A DNA stretch of 64,000 nt from Phascolomyces articulosus (taxonomy: Eukaryota; Mucoromycota; Mucoromycetes; Mucorales; Lichtheimiaceae): positions 434,001-498,000 of the forward strand of contig JAIXMP010000028.1 of the NCBI GenBank assembly GCA_025677815.1. The letters run 5' to 3'. The notes beneath the pieces are model-generated. The model did no database searches, was not told where the DNA came from, and saw nothing but the letters and a program-made list of their open reading frames with translations. The first letter of the stretch is position 1, and every line of letters starts with the position of its first letter. Below, one piece after another: positions 1-11,343 of the stretch. The position numbers and the translations under genes were made by a program.

Positions 1-1740
1 GTATAAGCAAGAATATATATTAGTAGTAGCAATCATTGCTACAACCGGATTGTATATGTTTCAGGTGATATTGCTCTGTTTCTTATCATTATTAAAATAC
101 AGAATATCCTCTGTAATTGATCAATATGTTATTCAGTTAATGAATCTTCTTGCTTATTATCAAATTTGATTTATCATTACCAAGATGGCGCTTTTTTTGA
201 TTCTTCACAATCTATTATATACAATGGTTCCAATTTTCAATTTGTCAGTTGAAGAGATATCTTAATGAAATTGCATCACCTATAATCGATAAAAAGGGTA
301 GTAACGAACTATTCGTTAATAAAGACTTAAATAATACAAAATAATTTTCATTTTGTCAATCACTAAATGAATTCTACATTTGTAAGCAAAGTCAATATCA
401 ATTCAAATCAACAGTAATGAAATGCTACTAGCTCACAAATGCAATATATGTTGAGTTGTAATTTCTTTTGAACAAGGAACGGATACCATAACAAGCACCA
501 TATGAAATCACTTTGAAATTTGTTGTTGGATAGATACTATTATACTTTTTGTTTAACGCATGGGTCCATTTAGGGTAGAATGTCTAGTTCAACTAATAAA
601 TTCTTCAATTAAGGATTCATCATGAATCCTTCAGAGAGATCCACTGACAACAAACTATTGTTATTGCTTTTGGACCAAACAATAGAATTTGATTTCACAT
701 GTAGAGTGAAAATGGTTTGTGCGCTCAATCATTGTATGACTGAATTTATTTGACGTTTTATTTTTAATTACCATCCAATATCGCATATCAGGAATATGCA
801 ACATTTTATTAGCTGTCTATGAACCTAATAGAGTTAATCATCATTTTAAAAAGGAGAGTTAGTATTAGCGGATTGCCGAGTTTTAGGAAGTCCCATATCA
901 AACAAATGTCAACTGTGCGCGAGTCATACGAAGGAATTCATGGAGGCACATCATGTTTACCTTAAGGTGTTGTTTGTATTGCATAAATATTTACATCTTG
1001 CCTCATGTTGTTATTATTGTTTTCCTCCATCTATTATCGATGAATGATTCATTGCTCTTGTTATCCTCACTTCATCATTCTATATATATCATAGGTTCAT
1101 CACTTATTTAAACTCAAATAATAATAAAAAGGTGATCATCCGGATGAGGTTTCACTTATATACTTCTGTTGCACTAAAAAACTAAAACTGAAAAAGCAAT
1201 CAAGACAATTGTTTTTTGGTTCAAAAAGAGAAAAAGGGATATTGGAAGCCATGTGCGCGGAGCAACAAAAGGCTTTTTATTTGTGTGGGGATAAGCAAAA
1301 TGATTGGAGCAACTTTCATATAAATGCTTTGTTGCACGAGGACGATTCCTTTTTAGTAGATCAACTTATTAGCAATTTTTTTCACCGTTTTGGGAATTCA
1401 ACTATGTATGCGGGGTACTCAAAAAGACGATGACCTTTTTTTAGTGTATTTTGTGTATAAAATAATTATTATAATAATAGTCTATTAGAACCGTGTGTGT
1501 GGATATCGTCTGTGTATTTTTTTTTTGGAGTAAAAAGGCCCGTTCCTCCTCTCTTTATTAATTGAATAGAAAAAAATTTTCAACTACGATCTAAACCCAT
1601 CCAAAACCCCCATTTTTATAATAATATTTGGGTGGGAAAAGCTTTTCTTGATTGTTTTTTTCTGTGTGTGAGCTTATATATATGTTATATTTATATTCAC
1701 CAAATACACACACACACACTTCAGTACATATACAAATAAC
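1..1740. other. Upstream spacer without a recognised gene
   Basis: AT-rich sequence with stops in all frames and no recognisable protein. The best open frame, about 1251-1433 (+), would give only about 60 residues, has no family resemblance and is not followed by a convincing splice site; I treat it as chance. The last few hundred bases (about 1440-1881) are rich in pyrimidines and short AT runs and most likely hold the promoter and 5' leader of the bHLH gene that starts at 1882. Confidence 0.5.
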
Positions 1741-1746
1741 CACGTG
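1741..1746. promoter_or_regulatory. CACGTG E-box upstream of bHLH gene
   Basis: A palindromic CACGTG lies 136 bases before the ATG of the bHLH factor. The encoded basic region has the His-Glu-Arg arrangement known to read CACGTG, so autoregulation is possible. Only the site is seen; its use is inferred. Other CACGTG copies exist in the window (for example near 13782, 15985 and 26402), so the motif alone is weak evidence. Confidence 0.35.
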
Positions 1747-1881
1747 AAAGTGAAATAAATAGCCAACCTTTCCCTCAGAAGTCGTTAAACGCGCCTCTTC
1801 TTTTCTTTTTTCTCTTTTATTCTTCTTTACCTTTTACTCTTTCTCTTTTTTTTTTTCCTTTTATTTTCAATATTCAATATC

Positions 1882-3215
1882 ATGTTCTCTCCAGCTACAA
1901 ATACATTAAACAATAACGATTTCGATTGGGTTTATGATCCTAGTATCATGAATTATCAACCACCACAAGAACCACTTCAAGAACCTGTACCTTTTGAAGG
2001 TAACAACAAAAAAGAAATGAAATGACATTTTCCTCTTCTCCCCCGCATTTGTCATCATCCCCCTTGAGGACCCATAAATACTACCCCTTTGTATTCCCAC
2101 ATATGCATCTTCAACCCGCTTTATTAGGAATATTCATATTAATTATATATCTACGGTTGTTCTTATTATTATAATTAGATTTCAAATTTAGCTTTGGACT
2201 TGATCCGGATTTTTCGATGCCTTTTCTTCCGGAAATCCCATTATCAACATTAACCATGTCCACTACCACCGGTACTACTTCATCATCATCCACATCAGCT
2301 GCACCTCCATCATCATCACATCTCCCTCCTCAGCCACCAGCCGATTTTTGGTCCTTTTTCGAAAATAATAATAATAATGATGCAGACACCTTGATGACAA
2401 CAAGCAATACCAATGTATTGGATGAAAATGATAAAAAGGAGTTTTCCAACTTTTTAGATTCATTTTTTGTTGATCCACAACAACAAGAGGAGGAAGAACG
2501 ACGACGTAGTTCCATCTTAAAATCGCTGGACGACCAAAAACGTAAATTCTTGAGTGGTGCTGTGATGGCTGCCAAAGAAACATCTCCTATTGAATTATCC
2601 TCTTCTTCCTCTTCTTATTATGACAACAACAATAACTATAACAACATGAATAATAAGCGAACCAGTCTTCCATATGATGAAGAATATGATCATCTTCACC
2701 ATCCTCTTCAAACACCAAGAAAACGATCCAAATCCTCTCGAGAATTATTAACAGAAGAAGAAAAACGTGCCAATCATATTGCCTCTGAACAAAAACGACG
2801 TAGTACGATTCGTAGTGGATTCAAGGATTTGACGGATCTTATTCCAACACTCAAGAATATTAATAATTCAAAAAGTACTGTTTTATTCAAGGCGGTTGAT
2901 TTTATTAAACATCTTGAAAAACGAAATAAAGGATTACATGATAAGATCGCTGCTTTGGAAGTACGTGTACAAGATGCAAGACGATTCAGTGCTTCTAGTA
3001 ATAGTAGTGTAACAAGTCAAACTAGTGCTACTTCCAATAATCATGGTTCTTCATCGTCATCATCATCAAGTAGTAGCGGAAGCGAAGCCGTGTCACCTGT
3101 TACTGATATTTTGCCACCACAAGAATCACAAGAACAGCGTCTTTTGAAATTACAAGAACAACTCCAGTTCCATCAGCAACGTTTGTTATCACAACAACAC
3201 ATGCAAACTTTTTAA
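1882..3215 (+). CDS. bHLH transcription factor
   Basis: Two exons, 1882-1999 and 2179-3215, give 384 residues; the intron has GTAACA...TTAG ends and the phase matches (codon GAT is split). The start is the first ATG of the upstream exon, beginning MFSPATNTLNN. The N-terminal half is low complexity (Ser, Asn, Gln, acidic). A basic helix-loop-helix domain lies at about residues 235-290: basic region KRANHIASEQKRR carries the His, Glu and Arg that in this family contact CACGTG, then a helix ending in DLIPTL and a second helix starting STVLFKAVDFI, running into a short leucine-rich stretch. A Ser-rich then Gln-rich tail follows. Likely a nuclear DNA-binding dimer. I cannot assign an orthologue; it resembles Myc/Max/INO4-type fungal bHLH proteins in general. 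A CACGTG site sits in its own promoter. Confidence 0.88.
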
Positions 3216-3236
3216 TATCAATAACGGCATTTCATT

Positions 3237-3269
<33 letters not shown>

Positions 3270-3936
3270 TTACTGAACAATCATCATCATCCATCGCACA
3301 GCCACAGCCACAACCATCACTCACCATCGTACCAATATAACTCCTTTGAACTCACCGATACACAACAACAAAATGAGCTCTTCATCTTTTTAAACAAAAA
3401 ATTCCTCCTTTACAACCCAATAACAACAACAACAACAAATCAGTTTCCAAGTTCTGAAAGTGCATCTTTTTGTTTCATATTTCTTTTATTTTTCTTATTA
3501 ATATTTTGTGAATAGTTCTTCCTCTCATCATACCCGTTTTTTTAATATAAAAAAACCAACATACACACACAACACTCCCCATTATATACAGAAATCTTTT
3601 GATCAAGTTTTTCTTACTTTTGTTTTGTTCTTTTACTATTATTATTATTGTTTTATTATTTTTTTTTACGTACATATCTCTTTTCATAAAATACGCATAC
3701 TTCTATCACCAGAATACCATTTGTTATAATCCAATTGCATTAATAACATGTCTATGTTTCCGCTCACTTTAATCTCTTGTGAAGCGTTTGTAAGCAGATC
3801 AAAGAATTGGTCCGTCATGGCAATAAATTCCTATATGATTTATATATATAATAAAAATATATGACATGTAATCTTTAATATTCTATATTTGTCCCCAAAT
3901 TTTTTTTTGTTTTTATTTTTGTTTACGTCATCTTAT
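3216..3936. other. Convergent 3' spacer
   Basis: This spacer separates the stop of the bHLH gene (+) from the stop of the GCP4 gene (-), so it holds two 3' ends. It contains a (TA)n tract at about 3239-3270 and many A/T runs. Short open frames on both strands here are low complexity and not credible as genes. Confidence 0.6.
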
Positions 3937-5877
3937 TTATACCTTTTCCATCGCATCCACTTGATCTCCTGTGGTCGCCATGGCTGTTTCTTGCTCTAAT
4001 CCTCGAGTCCATTCTCGAACGATTTCTGCTGCTGTTTTTGCCATTTTTCTACGTTTGGTCCCTCGCCATGCCTCTTGTTCTTCATTCACTTGTTGGATAA
4101 ATGTACAAAAGTCCAGACAAGCCCGTAAAATACGTTGAATGCACTTGATGCAATCAGATGATGAAAGTAAGCAGCCACGCGTCACATGGCGTAAATAATC
4201 CATATGGATATTCTGTAATTCTTCAAAATCAAGCGATGATCTGGATGGTGTCGTCGTGTCGTGGGTCGTTGTAGGATGGAGAGTTGTATGGAGAGCATGA
4301 CCAACAAGGCTATTATTATGATACGTCCAGCGTTTTTTTGATTTCATAGAATCATGATGATGATGATTGTTGTCTGAAGATAAGGAGACAATTTCCATCA
4401 GGGATTGATGATGGACATCAATCACATTGGTTTGCACATGGGCCCATAATGCATTGATCCAATACAACATGTGAGATCGTAAACGCCATATGGAATGTAA
4501 ATGGGTACGTAAAAATGATTCACAAAGACATATTTGAACGTTTTTTAATCCAATTAAAAAGGACCATATTTTGCTGTATTGTTGCATGACCGATTGACTT
4601 AAAAATAAATCGATCGGCCATTCCAAACTATATCGTAATGTACATGCCACATCCATCAATAACAAATCACTGAACCCATGGCTACTACTGCCTTCTTGTT
4701 CTTGTGGAGGTTCTAGGATCTTGACACTATATCCATCCAATTGATCTTCTGCTTCTGTCCCTACAGAGGCTTTGGCCAGCAAAGCATTAAATTCTTGATG
4801 TCGAAAGATTTTTTCTGCAGAAGAAATGGAACGTTTAGATAAAGTAGCTCGATGACGCCATTGAGTACATGCTTCAATGAAATTCGTAGTCATATCACCA
4901 TAACCCAACATAAACACTTTTCGAAAAGAGATAAAGTATCGTGCTAGTGCATGATCTCCAATCAAGACTTGAGAGAATAACCATTCAGCTGTTGTTTTGC
5001 GCATATGGTGTACGACATAATCCAAGGTCAATTGACGTTGTTGTAATTCAACTAATAATTTCAAGTTTTCACGTTTCATGGTATCTGGTGGATCTTTGAC
5101 AGTGGCTACTGCTTTACCTACAAACAAAATTGATTCGGCTAATCCTAATGGAATGCGAGTGGGGATACGTTCTTTGACAAGACCGTACCGCTGCCACCCC
5201 ACACTATGTTTGTTATTATTATTCTGTTGTGATTGTTGTTGTTGCTGAGTTGTAGTCGATGTAACAAAGAACTCGTTGGCGACATGACCATACACCATCC
5301 ATGCTGTGAGTTGTCGATAAAGAACATCGTAAAGTCGCGCTGCCATGGTTTCCATCACGCGTCGATACGCGTCATGACCCGTCCGTGCTTCATCCAATAC
5401 AAAATCAAGTAATAATAACCCACTGCTGAGTCGTTCAGAAAGTCGTTGTGTAAATTGAACCAAGGCAGGTAAAAGTAATTCCCATTGACCCAAAGACGAT
5501 GTCAATAGAGAAGTAGGAACTACACCTTCACCTGCATCATAGTCTTTGTTTAAAATTTGACGTTCCATGGTTAAAATATCTCGTCGATAGTCATCCAATG
5601 TAGTGTTGAGTGAGGTAACAAGTGCTTGAACGTAAGCACTACTATGGGCACTCGTCGTGGTTTTGTTGTAGTTATTTTGATCATTGTAGAAATGTACGAG
5701 TTCTGCGTAAAACCAACCTAATTGTCCTAAACGATTCAAGGATTCTCGTTCAGCTGGATGTAAAGAAGGGACATCATGAGCAATAGCAAATGTAATTGAT
5801 TTCTCTGGTGCGGGTGGATAGGGTATAAAGATATTGCTTGGGAATCCGGAAAGAACAAATATAAGTTCGTGAAGCAT
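3937..5877 (-). CDS. GCP4: Gamma-tubulin complex component 4 (GCP4 family)
   Basis: Single uninterrupted exon, 646 residues from the ATG at 5877. The chosen start gives MLHELIFVLSGFPSNIF, which matches the family's conserved N-terminus (M-x-HEL-x-x-x-LSG); the frame stays open 47 codons further upstream, but that stretch is Phe/Lys-rich and unlike the family. Length agrees with animal GCP4 (about 666). The N-terminal part corresponds to the Spc97/Spc98 GRIP1 domain and the C-terminal half to GRIP2, which in the family binds gamma-tubulin. Low-complexity Gln/Asn and His/Asp inserts interrupt it. The role known for the family is assembly of the gamma-tubulin ring complex that nucleates microtubules at spindle pole bodies. 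GCP4 is absent from budding yeast. The same window also holds an Msd1/SSX2IP-type anchoring protein. Confidence 0.88.
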   Translation of the reverse strand: MLHELIFVLSGFPSNIFIPYPPAPEKSITFAIAHDVPSLHPAERESLNRLGQLGWFYAELVHFYNDQNNYNKTTTSAHSSAYVQALVTSLNTTLDDYRRDILTMERQILNKDYDAGEGVVPTSLLTSSLGQWELLLPALVQFTQRLSERLSSGLLLLDFVLDEARTGHDAYRRVMETMAARLYDVLYRQLTAWMVYGHVANEFFVTSTTTQQQQQSQQNNNNKHSVGWQRYGLVKERIPTRIPLGLAESILFVGKAVATVKDPPDTMKRENLKLLVELQQRQLTLDYVVHHMRKTTAEWLFSQVLIGDHALARYFISFRKVFMLGYGDMTTNFIEACTQWRHRATLSKRSISSAEKIFRHQEFNALLAKASVGTEAEDQLDGYSVKILEPPQEQEGSSSHGFSDLLLMDVACTLRYSLEWPIDLFLSQSVMQQYSKIWSFLIGLKNVQICLCESFLRTHLHSIWRLRSHMLYWINALWAHVQTNVIDVHHQSLMEIVSLSSDNNHHHHDSMKSKKRWTYHNNSLVGHALHTTLHPTTTHDTTTPSRSSLDFEELQNIHMDYLRHVTRGCLLSSSDCIKCIQRILRACLDFCTFIQQVNEEQEAWRGTKRRKMAKTAAEIVREWTRGLEQETAMATTGDQVDAMEKV

Positions 5878-6312
5878 TATTTTTCTTCCATAAAAAAAAG
5901 GTTTTTGATTAAAAAAAAAAGCTGGAACTGAACATAATGCAAAATATGGTTGCTTGAAACTTTTTGTCATACATAAACATATTGGATCTTCCCTCCATTG
6001 TTTCTTGTCATTATCCAACGAAATATTATTATTATTATTATTAAAATAAATAAATAATTGATATATAATAAACTTTTATTAACATTATTATTATATTACT
6101 ATAGTGTTGTTGAATGATTGTGGTGTTATATATCACAATATGATGGTGAAGGATTGGACAAAAAAGGAAAGAATTATATAAGTTGTAAAATAAAAAAAAA
6201 TAGTATGTTGTAATATGTAAAGGAAGTATAACAATAAAAAATGACAAAAACAAAGAAGGAGGAATAGGTTGATAATTATTAGATCGTAATAATAGATCCT
6301 GTATTGTTTTTT
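5878..6312. other. Spacer between GCP4 and AP180-like genes
   Basis: About 435 bases of very AT-rich sequence between the 3' end of the AP180-like gene and the GCP4 start, both on the minus strand. It must include the GCP4 promoter and the downstream gene's 3' end. It contains a short (ATT)n run near 6023-6043. No gene is seen. Confidence 0.5.
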
Positions 6313-8634
6313 TTATAGGAATGGATTATGTGAACCGGTAGTTTGTGGTGCAACAAATATGTTATTATTAAATGCTTGCTGTTGAGGCGGTTGCGTTTGT
6401 TGTTGCTGTTGTGGTTGTGGAAATGTACTAAATGAAGATGCACCTGTCATCATCGAATTTTGAAATTGTGGTTGTTGTTGGAAAGATTGCTGTGATGACC
6501 AACCTGTTGTTTGTTGAGGTAAGAACATACTTTGGTTCTGCTGTAGCTGGCCAGTTGCAGGTTGAGGAAATGTTCGGAATGGATTGGATTGGCTACTCCC
6601 AGTAGGCTGTGCTGATAATGGACCTGTAGTCACAGATAATGATCCAGTGGAAAAGGATAAGGGTCCAGCAGATAATGGACCCGTTGTTTGTGACGATAAT
6701 CCAGTAGGATTGGTAGATACTCGGAATGGATTACTACTACCTGTGGCAAGTGGTTGCTGTACGGACGGGAATAAATTTCCTCCTCCTCCTGTGGGTTGTG
6801 GTGGTATAAATGTCATGCTATTCGCACCTGTTGGAGCTGGATGGAATACCGTTGCTTGCTCATTTTCGAGACTACCAAAGAAATCAACTAGGAGTTTTTG
6901 GGAATCTACTGTTGAAACAGGTGCTGTTTGTCCATTTGTATTGTTTTGTGATAATATTGGTTGTTGTTGTTCCACAGAGGATGATGGATGAGCAGTCGTA
7001 GTGGTAGTAGGAGTACCTTTAATATATAAGGAAAACCACTCTCTACCATTTAATATCCAATATATAGTCGCAATCCTTTTTTTATCATGTATGCCTTTTT
7101 CCTTACCATTTGTTGCCTGCTCTTGTTTACTCTTGGTAGTTCCATTTTGTTGCTGAGATTCGAAATTTGGATCATTCAAATATTCTTCTAATGCAGCTGC
7201 TAATGATAATGGTGCCTGTTGTTGCATACCCCCTCATATAATTAGCTTCAGTTCGTTCATATGGTGAAAAATTTATGAATATAGGCACTCACATGTTTCA
7301 TTGTAGGAATATCCATATTCATATCACGTTCATATCGTTTTGCATGATCTAGAAAACTATGTATTTCTTCTGTTTGATTTGCAAATCGTTTATAAATTTC
7401 GAGCGATCTTTGAGCATCCGGTTTGCTCATAGCAAAATAATGTTCTACATAATTATTATTTTTTCATACAAGGTCAGATGATGAAGATAATAACAACACT
7501 TTTTCATTTAAAATATTCAATTTACCCAAAATATTAACAATGCCTTCATTCAATGCTTGAAAACAATTTAATAAATCTTCAAGGACCAGTCGATAAGCCA
7601 TCAAACTAATTTCAGCATCCACACCATGGATATTTAGCTATTATAGTAAAATAAAGTAATCAATGCATGAGAAAAAAAAAGAAGAAAATATGGGATGATC
7701 ATCCAATGGTTAACCATATATGGGAGGGTATGCAAACTTACATTGAAACTCATGATAGAAGTAATTTGCTTTTGTAACACTTCAGTTTCTTTTAATAATC
7801 CATCGTTCACTGACAAATGTCGAAGTCTTCCCGCTTTATGTTGCCCCGCGTTTTTGGCCTGATCAATTCTTGTCTCTCCATAAATTTGAACTTTATGAGT
7901 CAAATAACCTTTGTAGAGACGAATATTCTCCATTTGAGCATGGGCTATAAAATAGGGATGAATGTTGAGTAGTGTGTGTTTTTAATATAAATGGATAGGT
8001 TGATATTCTCACATGTCGAGCAACATTTCATGCCTTTAAAAAAAAGGAAATTTATTCAATTAAGATAATACTTACTGGATGACTTGTTATCACGAACGCG
8101 GTTTTCAAGAACACTTGGATTATTATAAACATAATCAATGATATGATGACCATTTCCCTCTCTCATTAACACATGAACAATAATAAGAATCTTGTATGCA
8201 ATCTAAATTGAACCCAAGAAAAGCAATGGGTGAGTTGGGTGGATAAAGGGAGGGGTAGGGGGGATAAACGGGTATGTAATTAACCGTATTTATTAACAAC
8301 AAAAAATGTGTATATCCATTTTTTATAAGCTTACAATCCAAGAATTTTCTTTCGACCGTTTCCCGAGTGTTTGCATAATATCACCCACGCTATGAGAGTC
8401 TTGGAAAGTTAAAGCAACCAATGCTATAAAATAGAGAGAAAAAGATAACGATATAAAAAAAATTACAGTGGCAAAAAAAAAATAAAAAAAAAATGGTTTG
8501 TGGTCCGTGAGTTTGTTATATATGCAAAATGGAGCTTGTATAAAAAAAAAACTGAAATGAGCCTTACTATCCAAATGTTTTCTTTTCGGTGGTTGATACT
8601 CTAAACGAGTTGCTTTTCTGACGGCTGTTTCCAT
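6313..8634 (-). CDS. ANTH-domain clathrin adaptor (AP180/PICALM, Yap1801/1802 type)
   Basis: Nine exons on the minus strand: 8634-8568, 8423-8335, 8202-8076, 8033-8013 (21-nt microexon), 7944-7742, 7637-7526, 7444-7293, 7215-7107 and 7016-6313, giving 527 residues with all phases consistent. Residues 1 to about 255 form the ANTH domain, with the typical start METAVRKATRLEYQPPKRKH (the PPK-x-K phosphoinositide patch) followed by a TLVALTFQDSHS segment; it ends in the family's SLAAALEEYLNDPNF. The C-terminal half is Gln/Thr/Gly-rich and carries three NPF motifs, the last at the very end, expected to bind EH-domain endocytic proteins. Role by family: PIP2-dependent clathrin coat assembly at the plasma membrane. 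The last intron (7017-7106) is 90 nt, stop-free and in frame. The microexon and that intron are the least certain parts. Confidence 0.87.
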
Positions 8635-10379
8635 ATTTTATTTCAATAAAAGTTGAATTATTTTTTTTAAAAAAAATGAAATGAAGGGTTTTTAGGTCAA
8701 AAAGTACATGGGCTGATGCACACACACCCAAACACGTATGAAATATATATATAAAAAAAAGAACTCAAATTTGCAACAATGGGGAGACAGAGTCAAACTG
8801 TTTGATTACGGCAGAACAAAATACCGAAACTTTATGCTGATAAAAGCAATCAGTTTCTCATGTCATCACTACATTTTTGAAAGAATCGTAATACCACACG
8901 AACCCATTTATTTTTTCTAAACAACATTTTTAATTCGTTATCACTTATTACATTGTAAGCAACAACTTTTTTTTTGATTCGCAATAATTATGACATTTCC
9001 CAACTATAAGTTGATTAAAATGGACACGAAAAAAGAAAGCTTTGCTCGGAAAAAAATGCGGAGAAGTGGACGTTTGAATCGTTTAATCGTAGTTACCCAG
9101 AAGATAGTACCAAGATAAATTTTATAGATTATGTGAGCTGTCTTTAGTGGGTGCAGAAACAATATATATGGTTTACGTACATCTCTTTTTTCTTACCCGG
9201 AATCCTCAGCCCGTTTTTATTATAGGGAAATGTTTCTTGAATAATAATCAATGTCTGGGTGCAATCGTAGTACCCTCACATGCGACAGAGGCCATTCTTA
9301 AGCATGTCTAGTTCCCACATACTACAATTAACCTTGAGCCTAATAAAAGTAAATAGAAAAAATAATCTCGCGTAAGACTATTGAAAAATAATAAATAACA
9401 ATAAGAGTGAAAAACAAATCAACTTGAACGAAACAGAGAAAAAGAAATGGGAACACACAAAATGCAGTAGAACAACTATTTAATTCCATGTAAGTGCTAA
9501 AGAATGAGCATAAACACCACAATGAAGAAGGATGCAATTTGCAGAGCTCTAGTGGTGAACTGTGTGTACTAGAATATAAATATCCTAGCACATTTGATGA
9601 TACGACACATTCACCAGAACCAATGTACTAGACCAAGTGACAACGCATTAGATAGATGCTGAATCCCAACCGTTCGACTAAGAACTGGGCGCTATATCAT
9701 GCACAAAGGCAAATTATGCGGATATGAACTGCGTAAAACAGAACGCGAAAAGAAAATGAACTAAAACAAGAGGTGACACTTCAATTTCCCTGAACCAGAC
9801 AAACAAGAACGCCCCGAGAAGACTAATAAAAATATAAAAAGAACACTAAGTGCAATTATGTCTAATAGTTTCATCCATCCATCACACACAAATAAACATG
9901 ACAGATCCTTACCAGATTCATTTTTCTCTTTTCTACTATTAACAAAATATTTTAATGAAGCACATCAAACAAGTTCCCTTTCCCATCTTCTCCATCTTAA
10001 CCAAAAGAGCCAACGATAAATGTACCTTTTTCGACCTGCATCTGGGTCAAAGAAAAAAACCTATCAATCGAAACCAACAGAAAAAAAGACCTGGTGCATC
10101 TACTATTCCCAAATAAATGAAAATAGTGAAACGACATCCACAAGCGTAACATATAAGGGAAAACCCAATGGGAAAAATGGCCCTTATACATTGAACTTGC
10201 CTGCCGATAATTCTTGAATACCATCACATATTTACAAATAGATACTTACAAAGATACATATACAATTATTTATTCTATTCTACTTTTTCTCCTTAATCCA
10301 TCGCACCAATAAACTATATATATAGATTATATATAAAACAAAACAAAGAGGAGAGAGTGATCCAGTGTAGCATATTGAT
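8635..10379. other. Spacer upstream of AP180-like gene
   Basis: AT-rich sequence with no recognisable gene. Open frames of 60-83 codons at about 8738-8920, 9340-9591 and 10020-10217 have no domain-like composition and no coherent splicing partners. The part nearest 8634 should contain the AP180-like promoter. Confidence 0.5.
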
Positions 10380-10667
10380 CAGTTTATGACTCTTTTGGAT
10401 ACTGAACTTTTATGCTCAAAAGTTAACGATGGTAAAAAAAGAAAACGTCCCAAAGACTTGCTCCCTATGGATACAAACAAGTACTAGGGTTTGCAATTTT
10501 CTGGAGTTAATGGGTATCATTGTGATGATTATAATCCGGATGAAGATGAATATGATAAAGAAAATATTGATGATACCGTACAATAAATTGAGAATGGTAG
10601 AGCTGTTTTCAATTTCTTCGAAAGTGCTGACGGAAGAGATATAGATGTTGATCTTCTTTTGTACCAG
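10380..10667 (+). pseudogene. Decayed coding frame with two in-frame stops
   Basis: One frame of 96 codons reads as convincing protein (FMTLLDTELLCSKVNDGKK, then a basic RKRPKDLLP stretch, an acidic YNPDEDEYDKENIDD stretch, and a segment ending in DIDVDLLLYQ) and finishes at a good splice donor (CAG followed by GTATGT). It is broken by TAG after residue 35 and TAA after residue 66. I see no intact partner exons on either side. It is probably a relic of a gene or gene duplicate; function unknown. It could also be an exon read with sequencing errors. Confidence 0.4.
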
Positions 10668-11343
10668 GTATGTCATTTTTCTGTGCTTTTAGTATTTAGC
10701 ATTATATATTATTTCTGCTTTTTGTATATGTGTTTGTGTGTGCTCTATGCTATTCTTTTTTTATATGTTATTCCTTCTTCACTTTATATATTATTCTTTT
10801 TACTATGCCATTTTCACTTGTATTCTTTTTATACTTTTTATTATGGGATCCTCCATCTTTTTGTAAATGCTATATAAATTATTAAAATGTTCTTTTGCTT
10901 CTTGTGATAATTATAATTTATACTAATACATATCAAGTAACTGAAATTTATCAAGTACTTAAATACTTTTTATCGGTTTATAAAAGTATTAGCTCATCAT
11001 TAAGTGAGAGTATAGAAAAGGGTGAAGGCGTATCATATAAGTAAAATTCTGCTCCATCCACAGAGGACTGTAAACCAGAGCCACAGGCTCCTAATCATGT
11101 TCGGTCATTCAAATGGTCATCAAATATGGCAATAAATTCAGACACCAGTGTGGTACATTCAAAAGTGTAAATTTGAATAACTTTATAACGCACATTTTTC
11201 TTGTGACGTCTTCCATGGGCGGGGCCCGCTGTGATGGAAGAAAAAACAATAATACCAGCCAAAAAAAAAGTCCCTCTTCTCTCGGCCCAAGGTTTTAAAA
11301 ACGAAATACTCCCCACTCTCTTTTTTTTAAAAAAATTTCACAC
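10668..11343 (+). promoter_or_regulatory. Spacer and NDUFS3 promoter region
   Basis: No gene is seen. Just before the complex I gene, a locally GC-rich block stands out from the AT-rich surroundings: TGACGTC at 11203-11209 (CRE-like, ATF/CREB half-palindrome) followed by CCATGGGCGGGGCCCGC at about 11213-11229. They lie about 115-140 bases upstream of the ATG, a sensible place for promoter elements. Whether they are bound is unknown. Confidence 0.35.

Noticed and set aside
1209..1433. Small plus-strand frame upstream of the bHLH gene
   Set aside because: No ATG at the stated left end, only about 60 residues from the internal ATG, no family resemblance and no splice context.
5878..6018. 47-residue upstream extension of GCP4
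   Set aside because: The frame is open, but the family's conserved N-terminus begins exactly at the ATG at 5877 and the extension is Phe/Lys-rich without similarity.
6584..7001. Plus-strand open frames of 63-135 codons
   Set aside because: Shadows of the Gln/Thr/Gly-rich tail of the AP180-like gene on the other strand.
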